Shown here: piece by piece, positions 1-12,403 of the stretch
How the letters are laid out: the number at the start of each line of letters is the position of its first letter
Numbering within the stretch: position 1 is the stretch's first letter
Assembly: GCA_026182355.1 (NCBI GenBank)
Contig: JAPFBL010000563.1
Span: 72,501 to 136,500, forward strand
DNA: 64,000 bases
Reading direction: 5' to 3'
Origin: Hermatobates lingyangjiaoensis
Lineage: Eukaryota > Arthropoda > Insecta > Hemiptera > Hermatobatidae
The notes under the pieces: model-generated
What the model saw: only the letters and a program-made list of their open reading frames with translations
What the model was told of the DNA's origin: nothing
The model's database searches: none
Made by a program: the position numbers and the translations under genes

Positions 1-545
1 CAACTCTGGGAAACACATTTTCAAAGATGTCAAATGCGTAATATATTCATATGCTCAATTGAAATTAAAATCAACTAACAATACCTACTTGCCACACCTG
101 TGCATTTTCAAAACAAACTTGTCTGTGAAGTTAGGAAAATACGCTTAAAGCCCTATAACTTCGTTTCTGTACTGAATTATGAATCTATTTAGAGCCCATA
201 TTTTAAGTTAGGCATACACAAATCCAGTGTCAAAGTTCCAGCTCACCATATCTTATGGTGGCTGAGTTTACTTGTGACAAACGTTTTTGCTTTAAACGTC
301 CATAACTTCACTTCTACGTTGAATTTCCAATCAATTCAGAGCCTATATTTTAAGTTAGACCTACACAAATCTACAGTAAAAGTTTCAGCTTTATATGTCT
401 TATGGTAGCTGAGTTTACCTGTGACAAAGTTTTGCGGACAAACAGACAAACCGACAAACAGACAAACCGACAAACCGACAGAAATTTTTCTAAGGGTGGA
501 TTCGGTTTCTCCAATGTATGAAACGTAAAGAAAACTTGAATTGAG
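1..545 (-). repeat. Dispersed repeat with internal duplication and (GACAAACC)-like tract
   Basis: Two diverged units of about 145 bp lie in tandem (about 147-285 and 293-434). Both contain a 'cataacttc' start, 'atattttaagttag' and 'ggctgagttta'. A tract built on GACAAACC/GACAAACA follows at 437-480. The same sequence recurs on the opposite strand at 21110-21300, so it is a mobile or dispersed family. That second copy runs on to a Helitron-like 3' end, so this may be the 5' part of a Helitron-like element read on the minus strand. The other end lies outside the window. Confidence 0.55.
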
Positions 546-683
546 TCAGTTCTAAGCAATGTACAGACAAAATCATTATTTTATTTATATAGATTTCTCA
601 AATTAATGTATTTTTACATTATCCAACATGTTAGTTTTTTTTAAAACAATTAAAAAATCCGCTTCCTTTTTTTGTTTATATAT

Positions 684-822
684 ATATATACACCAAGATT
701 TCACAATACACACGTGAAATAACAATCAATGATCAAACCACAAATGAAATGAGAAAAAAGACTAAGATCTTCGTCAAGAACCGAACTTAGCTCTTTTTTC
801 CCATTTCATATTGTGGTTTGAC
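684..822. mobile_element. Degenerate family A pLTR inverted pair
   Basis: The left arm carries the family A end (a 'ttcacaa...cacgtgaaa' motif, then 'tcaatgatcaaaccaca') and 'agactaagatc'. The right arm returns with 'cccatttcatattgtggtttga'. The ribozyme core is mostly deleted: 'agatc' is joined directly to 'ttcgtca'. (TA)n tracts lie on both sides, as for most copies of this family. Confidence 0.6.
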
Positions 823-841
823 AATATATATATTATATATA

Positions 842-1127
842 CACTTTAACACATAGAAAAGAACACAGAAAGACACTACAGAACTCACTTCGATATTTCG
901 ACATCCGTCGTCATCGGGAAGAAGTGCGAAGTACTCGCGTTGAGAAGCAAACTGCTACTCTATACTATAGTACTACTCTATACTATATACTACAGTAGCA
1001 GTTTGCTTCTCAACGCGAGTACTTCACACTTCTTCCCGATGACGATGGATGTCGAAATATCGAAGTGAGTTCTGTAGTGTCTTTCTGTGTTCTTTTCTAT
1101 GTGTTAAAGTGTTTATTGTCCACACGG
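842..1127. mobile_element. Family B pLTR inverted pair with two hammerhead-like cores
   Basis: A near-perfect palindrome of about 285 bp whose arms meet near 965-990. Each arm has a family B core: the GAAA box followed by TATCGAAG, with helix II GAC/GTC-like strands. The first box reads CCGATGA rather than CTGATGA in both arms, a change at a catalytic-core position expected to impair cleavage. Both arms sharing the change implies that the inverted pair formed from one mutated copy or by gene conversion. Confidence 0.65.
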
Positions 1128-1175
1128 ACCTTTCATTTTATTCGAAGTATATATATATAGGTAATCTATCGGCCT

Positions 1176-1180
1176 CTCTT

Positions 1181-1257
<77 letters not shown>

Positions 1258-1262
1258 TCACT
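1176..1262. repeat. (CT)n microsatellite
   Basis: A nearly uninterrupted CT dinucleotide tract of about 80 bp with a few TTTC interruptions. The open frame across it (poly Ser-Leu) is only a consequence of the repeat. Confidence 0.9.
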
Positions 1263-1329
1263 CTATCACCCTCTGTTTCTCCTCGTGCGTGTCTGTGTGT
1301 GCTTTTAATTTCTCTGTGTTTCTTTTTCT

Positions 1330-2960
1330 ACATTGAACTATATATATATAGATGTTTCATAGAATTGACATTAATAGATATATTCAATTAATAGATATAG
1401 TCTTTGTCCTCCTCCAGTGCTTCTGGTGAGAAATTAAGAAAGCTTTGTTTCTGTGTTTTAAAAGTTATTAAATGGTTATAAATACCTGTTATACAATTCA
1501 TTTTAGTAAAATTTATAATTTACTAAGTGTAAACAGTTAGTTTTGAATGTAACTATTATAATTAGTAATTGCTTGTTAAGATATTGCCATGAATTATTCT
1601 TTTTTTTGCGATTTTATTTTTATATTTAAATAATTATAATAATAATGAAGTATCTTTTTCTGCGTATGTATACATACATACAGTATTTCAATTGACAGTA
1701 ACTCTCTGTATATTGTGGGATATGAAGACGGGAAAGTTATAGTTGTTTGAAGGTAATTACTAAAATATTTCTAATATATTGACGTTTTGTCTGTAAATGA
1801 CAAGGGTGGTCAGAGAATGAGTCAGTGACGGCCGTTTATGCTTGGAATGGACGATAACGGTGTCACCTTTCTCTTGATAGGCCACTCTGGTTAGCTTGCT
1901 TTAGAATCCTCTTGCCTTCAACCAAGGGCTTGCACTTAGAAATGTCTTTAGTAATCCTATATATTAATGCTCTAGTCCTACCAATGTGTGTCACGCTTTG
2001 TCATAATTATTGATAATTGGGCATATGTAATTGCTGTAATTAAATTCCAGCTATAAATCATAATTAGACATCATTATATTCCCTAATTAGCATTTAATAA
2101 AGCATAAGTTAATCAGCCTATTTCATGTACATACTTTTACTTTTTATACCTAAAAATAGAACATTATTTAAAAACGAGTTCAGTAATTTCTTTTGAAAAT
2201 CTCCAATGATAAGAAAGGAACTTATAATGTCTTTTTACGAGTTCAGAGCATGTTTTTTTGAACGCTTAAAATTTTTTTTAAAAAAATGATCATAAGATTT
2301 CGAATTTATAAAAAAAAATTCATAAAATTCCGATTGTTGTGTAGGAAAATATAATATAAAAACTGAATTTTGTTTTGGAATAATGAATCACCAGTCCTAC
2401 TGCTTGGATTGCTTCCATTTACTTACATTGTAAACAATAAGAGTTAGAACGTTTCTATGTGAAATAAAAATGTTATTTAGAAGTTTATTAAAAAAAATTA
2501 AATGTTCTAATGAGTTAAGATAATATGTAAGAAAAATAAAACTGTTAAATATATAAAATGAACTTCAATCAAACATATTTTCTGATGCATTCCATTGTGT
2601 GATGGTAATTTCCAAAAAATTGTTTGACTAATTGAACAAAACATTAGCTGGTTGTTAAAGAGATGATATTATGTTTATTTATAGTAAAGTTGAGTTTAGG
2701 CCACTCCAGATTTGTTATCTTAGTTTTTATTCTTGTTCGAGTGTAATATTTATAGATTTGGTAGGACAGTGTCTGTCCGGTTAGCTTTTATGTTTTCATT
2801 ATTTATTTATTTTTATAACTACTTCTAAATTATTATAGCTACTAGCCTTAGAGGGGCAACAAGTAATAGTGATATATACTACATATAAAAAATGAAGTGA
2901 AAAAGTGAAGAAACCACCCATTGTTGGTACTACATATAAACTATTCTGATCAGTTAGAAT
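1330..2960. other. A/T-rich stretch without recognisable genes
   Basis: No splice-flanked coding frame, RNA gene or terminal-repeat element is visible. A short string at 2676-2714 ('taggccactccagattt') recurs at 24546-24582, so part is a dispersed repeat. Confidence 0.5.
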
Positions 2961-2967
2961 TGCTGAG

Positions 2968-3281
2968 GGGGTCAGGTTAGCTCAGTGGTTACGTGCTCGC
3001 CTCTGAACTGATAGGACCGGGGTTCGATCCCCACCTGCCCCTCGATTTATTCACGCGAAAGGTGCGTCGTCCCTCGGAGAAGGACGATAAACTGTCAGTC
3101 CCGAGCCTGTACAATGTCAGGTACTCGTTAAAAGATCCCTACTCTAAATACACTTGAGTTAGGCAAAATTTAGGACTCCCGCTGTAGAATCAATCTTCAT
3201 TGTGTGGTATCACAATGGGCCAATGCTCGGCCTAAGTGTGTTCCCTTGTGGGACTGCCACTGCAACCTAACCTAACCTAGC
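2968..3281 (+). mobile_element. Full-length tRNA-derived SINE, subfamily 1
   Basis: The tRNA-like head carries an A box (TTAGCTCAGTGG) and a B box (GGTTCGATCCC) for RNA polymerase III. A shared body follows ('ttattcacgcg', 'aggacg', 'gtcagtcccgagcctgtac') and then a 3' tail ending in three CCTAA/CCTAG units. The 9-bp direct repeat ATTGCTGAG at 2959-2967 and 3282-3290 is a target-site duplication and fixes both ends. Nine further copies or fragments lie in the window. Confidence 0.88.
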
Positions 3282-3289
3282 ATTGCTGA

Positions 3290-5020
3290 GTGGATAACGG
3301 GGTCAACACCTTTTCAGCCTTCTAATAGGGCTGGTAGGAATTTGGTGAGATTATATATTCTGAATTAAAGGGTTTAGTTTGGTAGATAATATTCATGAAA
3401 TTTGCAGTATCGTGATCGGATTTCTTTGTGGATAAAAGGAATTTTCAAATCGTTATGAATAGTATCGTTAGAAACATAAAAGGGAGCTTGTACGATTTGC
3501 GGGCTATTATATTAATGATTGAATACCAACCTAAGATGACACATTCACAGACAGTTTGCGAAGTTCGCCGCGTCAGTTAACTTTCATTAATATTAAACCC
3601 CGCTTTTTTGACAGGACCTACTATAGTGTTATTGAGCTAAATGATGTCGTTTTGACAAACAGATCTTTGCACACTCTTGTAAGACTTGACCTGAGACGTG
3701 TTACTAGCCACATCTTAAGACACCTTCCAGCAGGTTTTACCAATTTTGGAACTGGTTTTAAAACTGGTACGCTTCTGTCTGCTCCTTACCAACCTCAAAC
3801 CGGTTTCCTTCTCTCTTTAGACCAGTTTTTTTTTTCAAAGTGATTTTCGTGGCGCTTATACTGTTTTGACACTTCATTCGAATTTAAATTTCCCCATAGC
3901 TATATGAAATTACTTATCTAATGAAAATTTCGCAAATCAAAATAATATAGTAATTTTACCTATTCGAAATCTTCTATCTATGAAGTAAGTCTTTGAAATC
4001 CTTTCAACGTTGCCGTAAGATTATATAAAAACATTTGTTTACATAATAATTATCATCGTAAAACAGATACGCGCTTTATTGAGTTAACAATAGTTACTCA
4101 ACTGGTCAATTTTGTTCACTCAACAAAATAACAAAATAATCACCTTTCAAACACATTTAATAATTATATAAAGAAATAAAATATCCTTTTATTATCCTTA
4201 AACATTCCTGTTAGAATTTCTCCAAAAATTGTCCTATTTTCACTGAAATTCGGCTATAAAACATACCTACAGCTAATAAACCCAATGTAGATAAATATTT
4301 ACGATTTGTGATTCTTACCTTTTTTGATAAAAAAAACTGAAATTGACTTGTTAAATTTAAAAAAAAAACTTTTTTTCATTTTAAATTTAATTTTAATAAT
4401 TACTTGTTAAATTTAATATGATTTCTTTTAATTTAATTGTTGTAAACATTTTTTTTTATTTTATTTCATAAAATATGTCAAACATTTAAATTGAAAAACT
4501 GTTCAACATAAATACAGTCTATTTCATGTGTAAGGAATCCATCGGGACGGAGACATTTTTTTCTTTATAAGCGGAAATCCTTTACAAGTGAAAGTTTTTT
4601 TGCTTATAACTGAATGTAGATAAAAGTTTGTGTTGATGTTCAGTTTTCTCTGTAAGTGGCATAGAGTAACTTCTAGTTTGAGTTTGTGAAATATGTTTTC
4701 GAAGTGATGGTTGAATTCATTTCATCTTTATTGGGGTGATGCTTATTGCGTGAAATTTATAAGTTCTGAGGTAAATACCACACAATTACGGATTGCACAA
4801 CTAATGATTCAAATTTATAAGTTTAAAGAATTCTCTTTGGTTATTATAATAGTAGGACTATTCCTGGTTTTTTTTTCATTAAACTGTTAATTTACAATTT
4901 CAAAGAAATAATTTTATTATTTTTTATATTATAATACATATTCTATTGTTATAACTTGTAACAGGGTGAAATGATTGGTGGAAAATAATTTTATCTGTAT
5001 ATACCATTTAACCCTAAATC
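3290..5020. other. A/T-rich stretch, no gene recognised
   Basis: A 95-codon open frame at 3556-3843 has no recognisable motif or splice context. At 4770-4808 there is a fragment of the 'gtaaataccacacaatta' repeat seen also at 9174, 18576, 19262, 38225 and 45190. Confidence 0.45.
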
Positions 5021-5026
5021 TCGGAA

Positions 5027-5285
5027 GGGCCAGGGTAGCCTAGAGGCTTGCGTGCTCTCCTTTGGCTTGGAAGATCCGTGTTTAAGTTTCACTCTGGCTC
5101 TCGATTTGTTTCACTCAGGAGGAAAACAAATATGTGCAAGTCACTGCTCAGAGATGACCTTAAGGTGTCAGTCCCGAGCCTGTACAATATCAGGTGCTCT
5201 TTAAAGGTCTCCGGTTCTTAATACTTCTGAGTTAATCAAGATTTAGAACTCTCCTTGTAGAATCATTATTTAGACACAATATTCT
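5027..5285 (+). mobile_element. tRNA-derived SINE, degraded copy
   Basis: Diverged head ('gccagggtagcctagaggcttgcgtgctc') with A-box and weak B-box positions, then the shared body ('ccttaaggtgtcagtcccgagcctgtac'). It ends near 'gtagaatcattatttagacac', close to the subfamily 1 tail, which is not complete here. Confidence 0.75.
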
Positions 5286-5470
5286 CTAACAACGTTAGAG
5301 GTGTAAATTGATGGAAGACTATCAATCACACCAAAAACAAATAGTGCTGTCCCCGGGCACCAGTACCTGTTCTTCGTCATTCGATTATTTCTTACTGTTG
5401 CTCATGTTTAACAATGTTTATGTTAGTTAACAAGGAAATATTACATAATAATAAGTATGAGGTTTAAAGT

Positions 5471-5770
5471 TCAGTCAATCAATTCCTTGTTATTCTTAAG
5501 AATGCTCATTAATTTTTTGTTAAATAAATTATTACACTTCTCGGTGGGATTGGAATTCAACATTTCATAAGTTGTAGAATCAGATAACAAATTTTCCATT
5601 TTTGAAATATAATCTGGCATATCCATTAGTACTGTGGCTCCAGATTTATTTTTTATTTTTATTTCTTTGTCCTTTTTAAGCTTTTGATAAATTACCTTGC
5701 CAAAGTAAATTGTCCACTTTGCTCGAGTGCTTTCAGGTGATTCTATGTTCATAGAGTGACAGTACTTCAC
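5471..5770 (-). pseudogene. Penelope-like element: N-terminal reverse-transcriptase fragment
   Basis: The minus-strand frame holds KIKNKSGATVLM, DYISKMENLLSDS and NSNPTEKCNNLFNKKL. These align residue by residue with the RT start of the PLE at 55650 (KVTKADKSGAIVLL, DYITKMETLLSDT, NSDPTENYNSLFNKRL). Similarity covers roughly 5471-5705 and ends at a stop where P1 continues. No catalytic RT motif (YVDD box) is retained, so this is a short dead fragment. Its sequence differs clearly from P1, so it is an older insertion or a related lineage. No pLTR is visible beside it. Confidence 0.8.
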
Positions 5771-5774
5771 GCTC

Positions 5775-6420
5775 GACGGCGCTCAAGTGAAGTGGAAAAT
5801 TTACGAATTCAGATTATATAAAATAATTAAAATTATTGTTGGAGGTATATTCAGTATTCTACAAAGCAAAGTAGGAAATAGTCTAATACTGATTGTGTTA
5901 AACAAATAGAAATAAGGCAAACAACTCTAGTTCAGATTTTAATTGTTTTAATGATTGTTATAGTAATTATTATTAATTGGCTGTATCTTCATATTAATGA
6001 AAAGCATAGAGTGATCAGGCCTGATGATGGGTATTGGTAGTGCATCATTCTCCCCTCCTGTATATCCTCTGCGAGTCCACTATCCAGATGATGTCCCATT
6101 ATTAGGTCATTTTCCTTCTTGCAAGAGCGTGACTCTTTCTAAGCACCCACCTGTTGATGCAGACTCAACACTCAAGAAGATGACTCTTTTCACTGAATGA
6201 GTCATCTCTTTTAACCGAAACGACATAAACGATTATCAGAAGACATCACTTAGTGATGTCACTGCATCGGGTGACCAGTGAGAGGAACCTTATCAGACTC
6301 TATCTTAAACAACTCACTGTGCAATCATATGTCTTATTTCTACAATAAAAATGACGAAATATTTAATGATTTTGTTTTATTTTATTTAGTTGGTGAATCG
6401 TTTCTCATAATTATTTAATA
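5775..6420. other. No gene recognised
   Basis: Slightly richer in G+C around 6010-6310, with a short palindrome 'gatgactc...gagtcatc' near 6180-6210. I see no coding or RNA signature. Confidence 0.4.
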
Positions 6421-6424
6421 TATC

Positions 6425-6565
6425 AACGTTTAAACCGCAATAAGGGATTCAGAAATGGAACTAAGATCTTTCAAGCAAAACAATCATCTTCCTTCTTCAT
6501 AGTCGCCCTGTCGTTTAGATGTTGATTTTTATTTCACGTGTTTTTTGTGAAATCTTTTTATTTAT
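6425..6565. mobile_element. Degenerate family A pLTR
   Basis: The left part resembles the minus-strand family A arm ('aaaccgcaataag', 'actaagatctttca', 'atcttcc'). The right part ends with the plus-strand terminus ('ttatttcacgtg', 'gtgaaatctttttat'). The ribozyme core is not intact. Confidence 0.5.
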
Positions 6566-7410
6566 TCAGGTAAAGACTATCTCATCACGACTGCATCTAG
6601 CACATCATACTCCATTCAGAATTAAATTCACTACAAGTTTTATTTGAAACATTTTTGCCTCTTCTACTTCATGTAAGAGCTCGGAAAATAAATAAATAAA
6701 TAAAATAAATCTCAAAATGGATTAACAGGTAGTATCCCGAATTGCGACCAAGTTCGGTTCCAACGGACCCGTAGTAAATCGGTTTTGGACGTAAGTTGGG
6801 TTATTAGGATCCTGTACAAAATAGCTGATACGCACGTTTATACTCTAGGATACACAATGTCAGTCTGTTGCATGCCTAAGCAACTTTTTCTATTGCGTTC
6901 TATTATATATAAGCTGTTTACTGTTTCTTTATCAGTTTTATGCATTTTTGGTATCATTTTAGTGAACTGTGAAAGAAAAAGAGCAAGAGTCTACCTTGTC
7001 GTTTAGGTATAGATTCTGTTTTTTAAAAAAGGTGTGGTGGAGCTTGAAAGGATAGCGAAATTCCAGAATTAGATAAGAATAACACAGTTTGGATTACTTA
7101 CTACTGGTACGGGAATGGAATTTATGGAGGTTTTTATGGGAAGGCAAATCATTAATTTCTCCGAAATGAATAGGTGATTAAGGTAAAGCAATTTTATTAA
7201 TGAAACACAGTTTGGAAAGGTGACAATCTCTCATTTGTTGATAGTCATTAAGTTTAATATCATCTGATAGACTTGAAACATCAGATGTCTATTTGATAAC
7301 GAATGGCAGATAAGGGTATTTTAAGTATCAAACCTCTAGGACGGATGCTATTTGATATAGATTGAGAAAAAAACTCAGTATGGATTGTCTAGTTGATAGA
7401 ATGATCTTAA

Positions 7411-7835
7411 TTAGTGAAATTCAGGTCGGGTCGGGCCCAAAATGTCAATTATTCCGTTCGGGTCGGGTCGACCAAAAATCTCAATTATTGTGTTCAGGTC
7501 GGTTGGGTCCGGGTTTCTCTCTCGCTAACTTTTTTTTAATAAAACTAAATTTATATATTATGTATACTAAAACAATATATGAATATTAAACTAAGGAATA
7601 CTTGTTATAAAGTAAATAATTTGGATAAAACAGAGAAGGCGCTATATAGTAATTGATATTTAACTACTAAACCTCACCTACTAGTCCTCACAAATAAAAT
7701 ATAAAATTTCGGGGTCGTTTCGGACCGAAACTACAAATCAATTTTATTGATCTGTTATTGATCTGACTCTGGCTGGGTCGGGCTTTAATACCCACGGGCC
7801 TGGGTCGGGTCGGGCTGAATTTTTTAGCCCTATCT
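7411..7835. mobile_element. GGGTCG-rich repeat, probable non-autonomous DNA transposon
   Basis: Clusters of GGGTCGGG motifs occur near both ends (7424-7510 and 7770-7820) around an A/T-rich centre. The right end 'gggctgaattttttagccct' resembles sub-termini of hAT-like elements. I could not define terminal repeats or a target duplication, so the class is tentative. Confidence 0.4.
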
Positions 7836-8568
7836 TACCTCTTGATGGACCATCGTAGTCGGATACCAACTGTATAATGACGTCTTACGTACGATTTTTT
7901 TTAAAAAAAGGTTGTTTACATTTTTATATTTACGTGCTAGTGATGCAGATATGGTATTCTTAGGAGCAATTTATATTATTTTTTGTTATTATAAGATCTG
8001 TTGCAATCATTTTAAGTGTTTAGGTGATTAGTTTTTGTTTACGCATTACTAAAAGGTGAGATGTTGATATGTAAATATACATCGCGTGAGATTACTCAGT
8101 ACTTCTGTTTCTTATCTACGTTTTTTTTTTGCATCCTTGGCATATAATAATCGTAAGATATAGGACAGGGAGGTTGATTGAGGATTAAAACTGTTCATAC
8201 TTGGTTGAATTTCAGTGACATCTTGAGGAAGGCTCTTCAGGGTAATGACAAATGATTTTACGATTTGCTGGATCTCAGTGGTGCATGTAATTGACCTGTG
8301 AAGCAACAGCCGTAATACTTGCTTATCCTTTACAGTTGCATTGTAAGATGTCTTAAGGATATTGCTAAAGAGCTTAAGGATTAGTAAATGGTCTAGATTT
8401 CATTGCAGCCTTCCTAAGATAATTATGGCTCTGCTAAGATGAGCAACAATGACATACATATTACTCCTTCAAGCAGCTTTGTTTAACGTTGAAATATTCA
8501 ACAATAAAATAATAAAGTGCTTTTACAAACATTTAAAAACGAATGTACTCCTATTTATAAATTATATA

Positions 8569-8973
8569 CAGTAGAATCTCGTAGTACGAGTGTCTTGTTG
8601 TATGAGCAATTCGCTTTACGAGCAGCTATTCGTAAGAATATTTCTCTCGTACGACGAGTAAAAAGTCGTAGTATGAGCGACCGTCTTTTTCATGCCTGGA
8701 TGGTGTGCGTTTTAAGTTTAATAGATTAATAAAACATAATTATTTCTTGCATGCATTTATTGTTCAAGTAATATTATTCATATTACATCAACAGTATTGC
8801 TTATTTTTTCGATTTGCACCTTTCCTATTTAAAAAAATAAACTTAAAAACCGGCATTTCGGTAATGAAACGGATTTATTTATTTTCAATGCTAAAAAATT
8901 GTTCTTAATACGAATAAACGCAATACGAGCTCGATTTGGGAACAAATTCAACTCGTTCGGCGAGGTTCTAATG
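8569..8973 (+). mobile_element. pogo/Tigger-like non-autonomous element, copy 1
   Basis: Starts CAGTAGAATCTCG after a TA and ends with the diverged inverse CGAGGTTCTAATG. It matches, in reverse, the element at 61790-62127 ('tacgagcaattcg', 'gacgagtaaaaa', 'gtatgag'). CAGT ends and a TA target are typical of the pogo/Tigger branch of Tc1/mariner transposons. No transposase is encoded. Confidence 0.72.
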
Positions 8974-9072
8974 CAATGTCCATGTGTTTATTAAAATGTA
9001 TTGCTACTTATAGTACAAATAAGAGAACTAAAAAATCTATCCTAATAAAATACAACTCTTAAATATCTGTAA

Positions 9073-9213
9073 TATGTTCTGAGGTAAAATGGATAAACAA
9101 ACAAGTCTCCACACAAAAGTCTCCACAATTCATTTGTATGGAGACTTTTTTTGTTTATCTATTTTACCTCAGAATGAGTAAATACCACACAATTACAGAT
9201 TGCACAACTAATG
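9073..9213. mobile_element. Inverted repeat of the 'ttctgaggtaaaatgga' family
   Basis: 'ttctgaggtaaaatggataa' is mirrored at 9150-9174, enclosing 'gtctccaca'. A tail 'gagtaaataccacacaatta...gcacaactaatgat' follows. The tail recurs downstream of the family H core at 45190-45240, so this is the distal part of a family H PLE pLTR. Related copies: 18576, 19262, 38222. Confidence 0.6.
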
Positions 9214-9490
9214 ATCTGTAATATGTGTTTAATAGATATATATGCGACTGAACAAATCCCATTACATTTTTGCAATTGGTTGTCTAATTATTCAGAATGG
9301 ATTAAAAGAAAGTTACAATACTGTGTTTTCACTTTTTATTTATAAAACAACAACCTACTTTGTTTACATTTTGATGATCGCCCAAGGGAATCTGCGATCT
9401 CTTGCAGATTCCTCGGATAAGGATTCCGTCCTTATCAAATATATTTTGATTATTTTAGAGATAGTCGTAATAAACTTAGTAGCTTTAGTA

Positions 9491-9680
9491 GTATTCAGTT
9501 CATGTGTTTGCTTTGACAGTGTACTGTTATAGTTTGGAGTATTCAGTTCATGTGTTGCTTTGACAGTGTACTGTTATAGTTTGGAGTATTGAGTTCATGT
9601 GTTTGCTTTGACAGTGTACTCTTATAGTTTGGAGTACTCAGTTCGTGTATTTGCTTTCACAAAGAACTGATATAGTTTTT
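9491..9680. repeat. 48-bp minisatellite, about four units
   Basis: Units beginning 'gtattcagttcatgtg' and ending 'gttatagtttgga' repeat at 9491, 9539, 9586 and 9634. The last is most diverged. Unit two lacks one base. Confidence 0.9.
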
Positions 9681-9684
9681 GAAC

Positions 9685-11170
9685 ATTCATTCTTGGGTCC
9701 ATCTTCATCAAAAATAAAAGTTTTTTATTCTAACTTACAGTCACCTTTTTTGAACAGAATTCTTTTTTTGATCAAAGGAATAATTTTTAAACTTACTTTT
9801 ATTTTAATATTTTATTTTATTTTTAGAATATACGGTACTCAGTAATTATTCTGTTTAAGGTCATTTAATTTTCAGTGCCTATAATTTAAAGACTTTATTG
9901 CAAATTCTTGAAATTAGATTTGCAGTTTTTAAGAAGATGATATTTTCTTTCATCTTTGTTTTGAAACTATCTTCAGGGTTGTAGCATTAAGCTATTTTAT
10001 GAGAAACTATAAAATAATTGTGTCGAAATCTTAATCAGTGCATATAAAGAACAAAATTAACTTAAATTAATTCTTTAAACTATGAAATGAAAAAGTTGTA
10101 TATTCTTTTTATCGATAATCAAATACTGAAATGGAGATAATGAAAGGCAACATTGGTAACATAAATAATCATGTTGTTTTAATTGCCCTAACATGGATAG
10201 GGATTCTTTTGTTTTGAATAGTGAAGGTTGGATTGTTTGATTACAAGATATGTGGACACTAATTGTTGGTAACCCTGTGTAATCCAAATAATCCTGTTTC
10301 CTTAATTTTGCTTAGTTATATTTTACAAGGGAACAATTCTTTTGTTCCTCGACAGAAGAAGGTTATAGTTTATCTCGTTTTTGTAACTTCAACTTTAACG
10401 ATGAAAATGATTACAGATAATAATGAAATCCATAATTGAGAATTTTAAAACGAATAGCAAAGGTATGACATGAAAAAATATTTCGAAAAAAGTAAAAATT
10501 CACCGAAAAGACATTCCTGGTATGTGAATAGTTTTTTTTCAATGATCTTCATCATGCTCAGTAAAGTGAAATATCCAGGGTGGAAAATTTTGAAGGAAAC
10601 TAAATTGTTTTAATTCTATGATATATCATACGTGATATCGTAAATTAGAAATGAAGGAAAAAGAAATTATAGATATTTTTATACAAAAAAATAATAATCA
10701 AAAAGACCATACGCATCGCAAGAGAAAACTAAAAAAATGATATAGAAATGCCGGACAATAAACTCCATACTTCAATAGAATTTTATGAATTTTAAAATTA
10801 CTTACGCATTTCATAGTTATGATCTGCCCAAAAGCTGCTATATGTTCTACCATTTCTTTTTTTTTTTCAATCTTAACTTAATGTTTTGCAAAGTGTAAGA
10901 AGCAACTTTTTTAATAAAAATAAATCAACTTAAATTTGCTGTTATATATTAACAATAAAATCCCGCATTACGAATTTTCGATTTTACAAATATAGATCTT
11001 GAACTCATTAATTCCCATACAAGCCAATTAATATTAAATTAATTATTTTATATTGATGATAAATTCCCGCTTTCCGGATTTTTTATTTTAACATGTTCAG
11101 GAACAAGTTAGTTCATAAATACAGTATTATTCTACATTTTTGAAATATATATATATTATATTTAAATCAA
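9685..11170. other. A/T-rich stretch without recognisable features
   Basis: Only short chance frames, homopolymer T and A runs and no clear repeat ends were seen. Confidence 0.45.
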
Positions 11171-11179
11171 TTGAAAAGA

Positions 11180-11310
11180 ACGTAGCACATGTGTGTGTGC
11201 GTAGGACTCTTCGCCTCCTGATGACGACGATGGTCGAAATATAGAGGTGATTTATTCCTTTGTCTATTTGTCTGCTATGTTCATTTCAATTGGTTTTTTT
11301 ATTTAAAAGT
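11180..11310 (+). mobile_element. Family B pLTR, single copy, with hammerhead core
   Basis: Contains 'actcttcgcctc', CTGATGA, C, GAC-gatg-GTC, GAAA, then TATA in place of the TATC of the intact copy at 39840. The downstream arm matches the 39840 arm ('gtgattt', 'tgtctatttgtc'). (TA)n lies on both sides. Confidence 0.65.
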
Positions 11311-11359
11311 CCGCTGGGCTGCTCCATTAATCATATATATATATATAACACTATTCTTC

Positions 11360-11690
11360 TTTTTTATTGAAGTTTAATCTAGCTTCAAAAATTAACTTTA
11401 AGCTGACGTTTCGTCTATATTATATCTTCAGGGCTACATCAAAACAGAATTTAATTACAATAACATGAAAAGTAATTATATTACATTATTTAATTAGTAT
11501 GTATAACTAGCTTGGTATTATGTATACTAATTAAATAATGTAATATAATTACTTTCCATGTTATTGCAATTAAATTCTGTGTATATGTAACCCTAAAGAT
11601 GTCTACAAATATAAACGAAACGTCGGCTTAAAGGTGTATTTTTTATGCTAGACCAAACCTCGATAAAAAAGAAAAATAGTGTTAAATATA
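11360..11690. mobile_element. Family G pLTR inverted pair with hammerhead-like cores
   Basis: The arms mirror over 300 bp, from 'aacactattcttcttttttat' to the inverse at 11665-11690. The minus core (about 11396-11440) reads CTGAAGA, a weak helix II, GAAA, CGTC, with palindrome ACGT across helix III. The plus core (11592-11630) has CTAAAGA, a mutated first box, before GAAACGTC. Confidence 0.65.
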
Positions 11691-12403
11691 TGTGGTCGAA
11701 ATAAGGAAAACATTCAAATATATATATATGATTAAAGAATACACTGTATTTGTAACTTATTTGAACTATGTTAATGCTAGATAACAGACGTTATAAACAG
11801 CCTGTTGAGTTGCCTGTTGCGTAATTTCATGACACTTTTAATTGTTGTATTTGTTTGTAAAGGACTGATCTGAATAAGTGTTGTTAATTATTTCAGGCCG
11901 CTCCACAGTTGTCCACGCAGTTTGTTTACACAGTCTGCTAAAGCGCTGACTCACACTCAATGTTATTTTCATTCATTCGTTGCTTATTTCATTGCAGTGA
12001 CAACAACCACTCCTACTAGCATTAACCATTTATCAAAAGAAAAAACAAACCTTTGAAGAGCTGCATTAAAAACGGTGTTAGTATAAATATTTCTCTTTCA
12101 GTGGTGTAGCAAACCGCGGGGGGGGGGGCATTTTGAGGGGGTAAAAATAGAAAAAAAAATGAAAAAAATAAAAAAAGCTAACAGAAAATCTGAAAATTTT
12201 ATACCAAAATGAGTTTTCCAGATCGTAATTGTTTTTATGTTTTATTTCTTTAATATTGCTTTTAAACTATATTATTTATATATTAAAAATAAATTTATTT
12301 TAGTTTTTCAAAACTAGTTTTTTAGAGGTGTTGACAATTTATTATTTTTTTGCATGGCCAGTTATTTTAGTTTAACAATTTTTTTTATGATTTGAATTAG
12401 GTA

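Noticed and set aside
2968..3040. A tRNA gene at the head of the SINE
   Set aside because: A and B boxes are present but the cloverleaf arms do not form well, and the sequence continues into a repeated SINE body with target duplications.
3556..3843. A 95-codon frame
   Set aside because: No motif, no splice context and no related copy in the window.
6000..6310. CTGATGATGGG at 6019 as a hammerhead
   Set aside because: No GAAA box or helix II in the following 60 bases.
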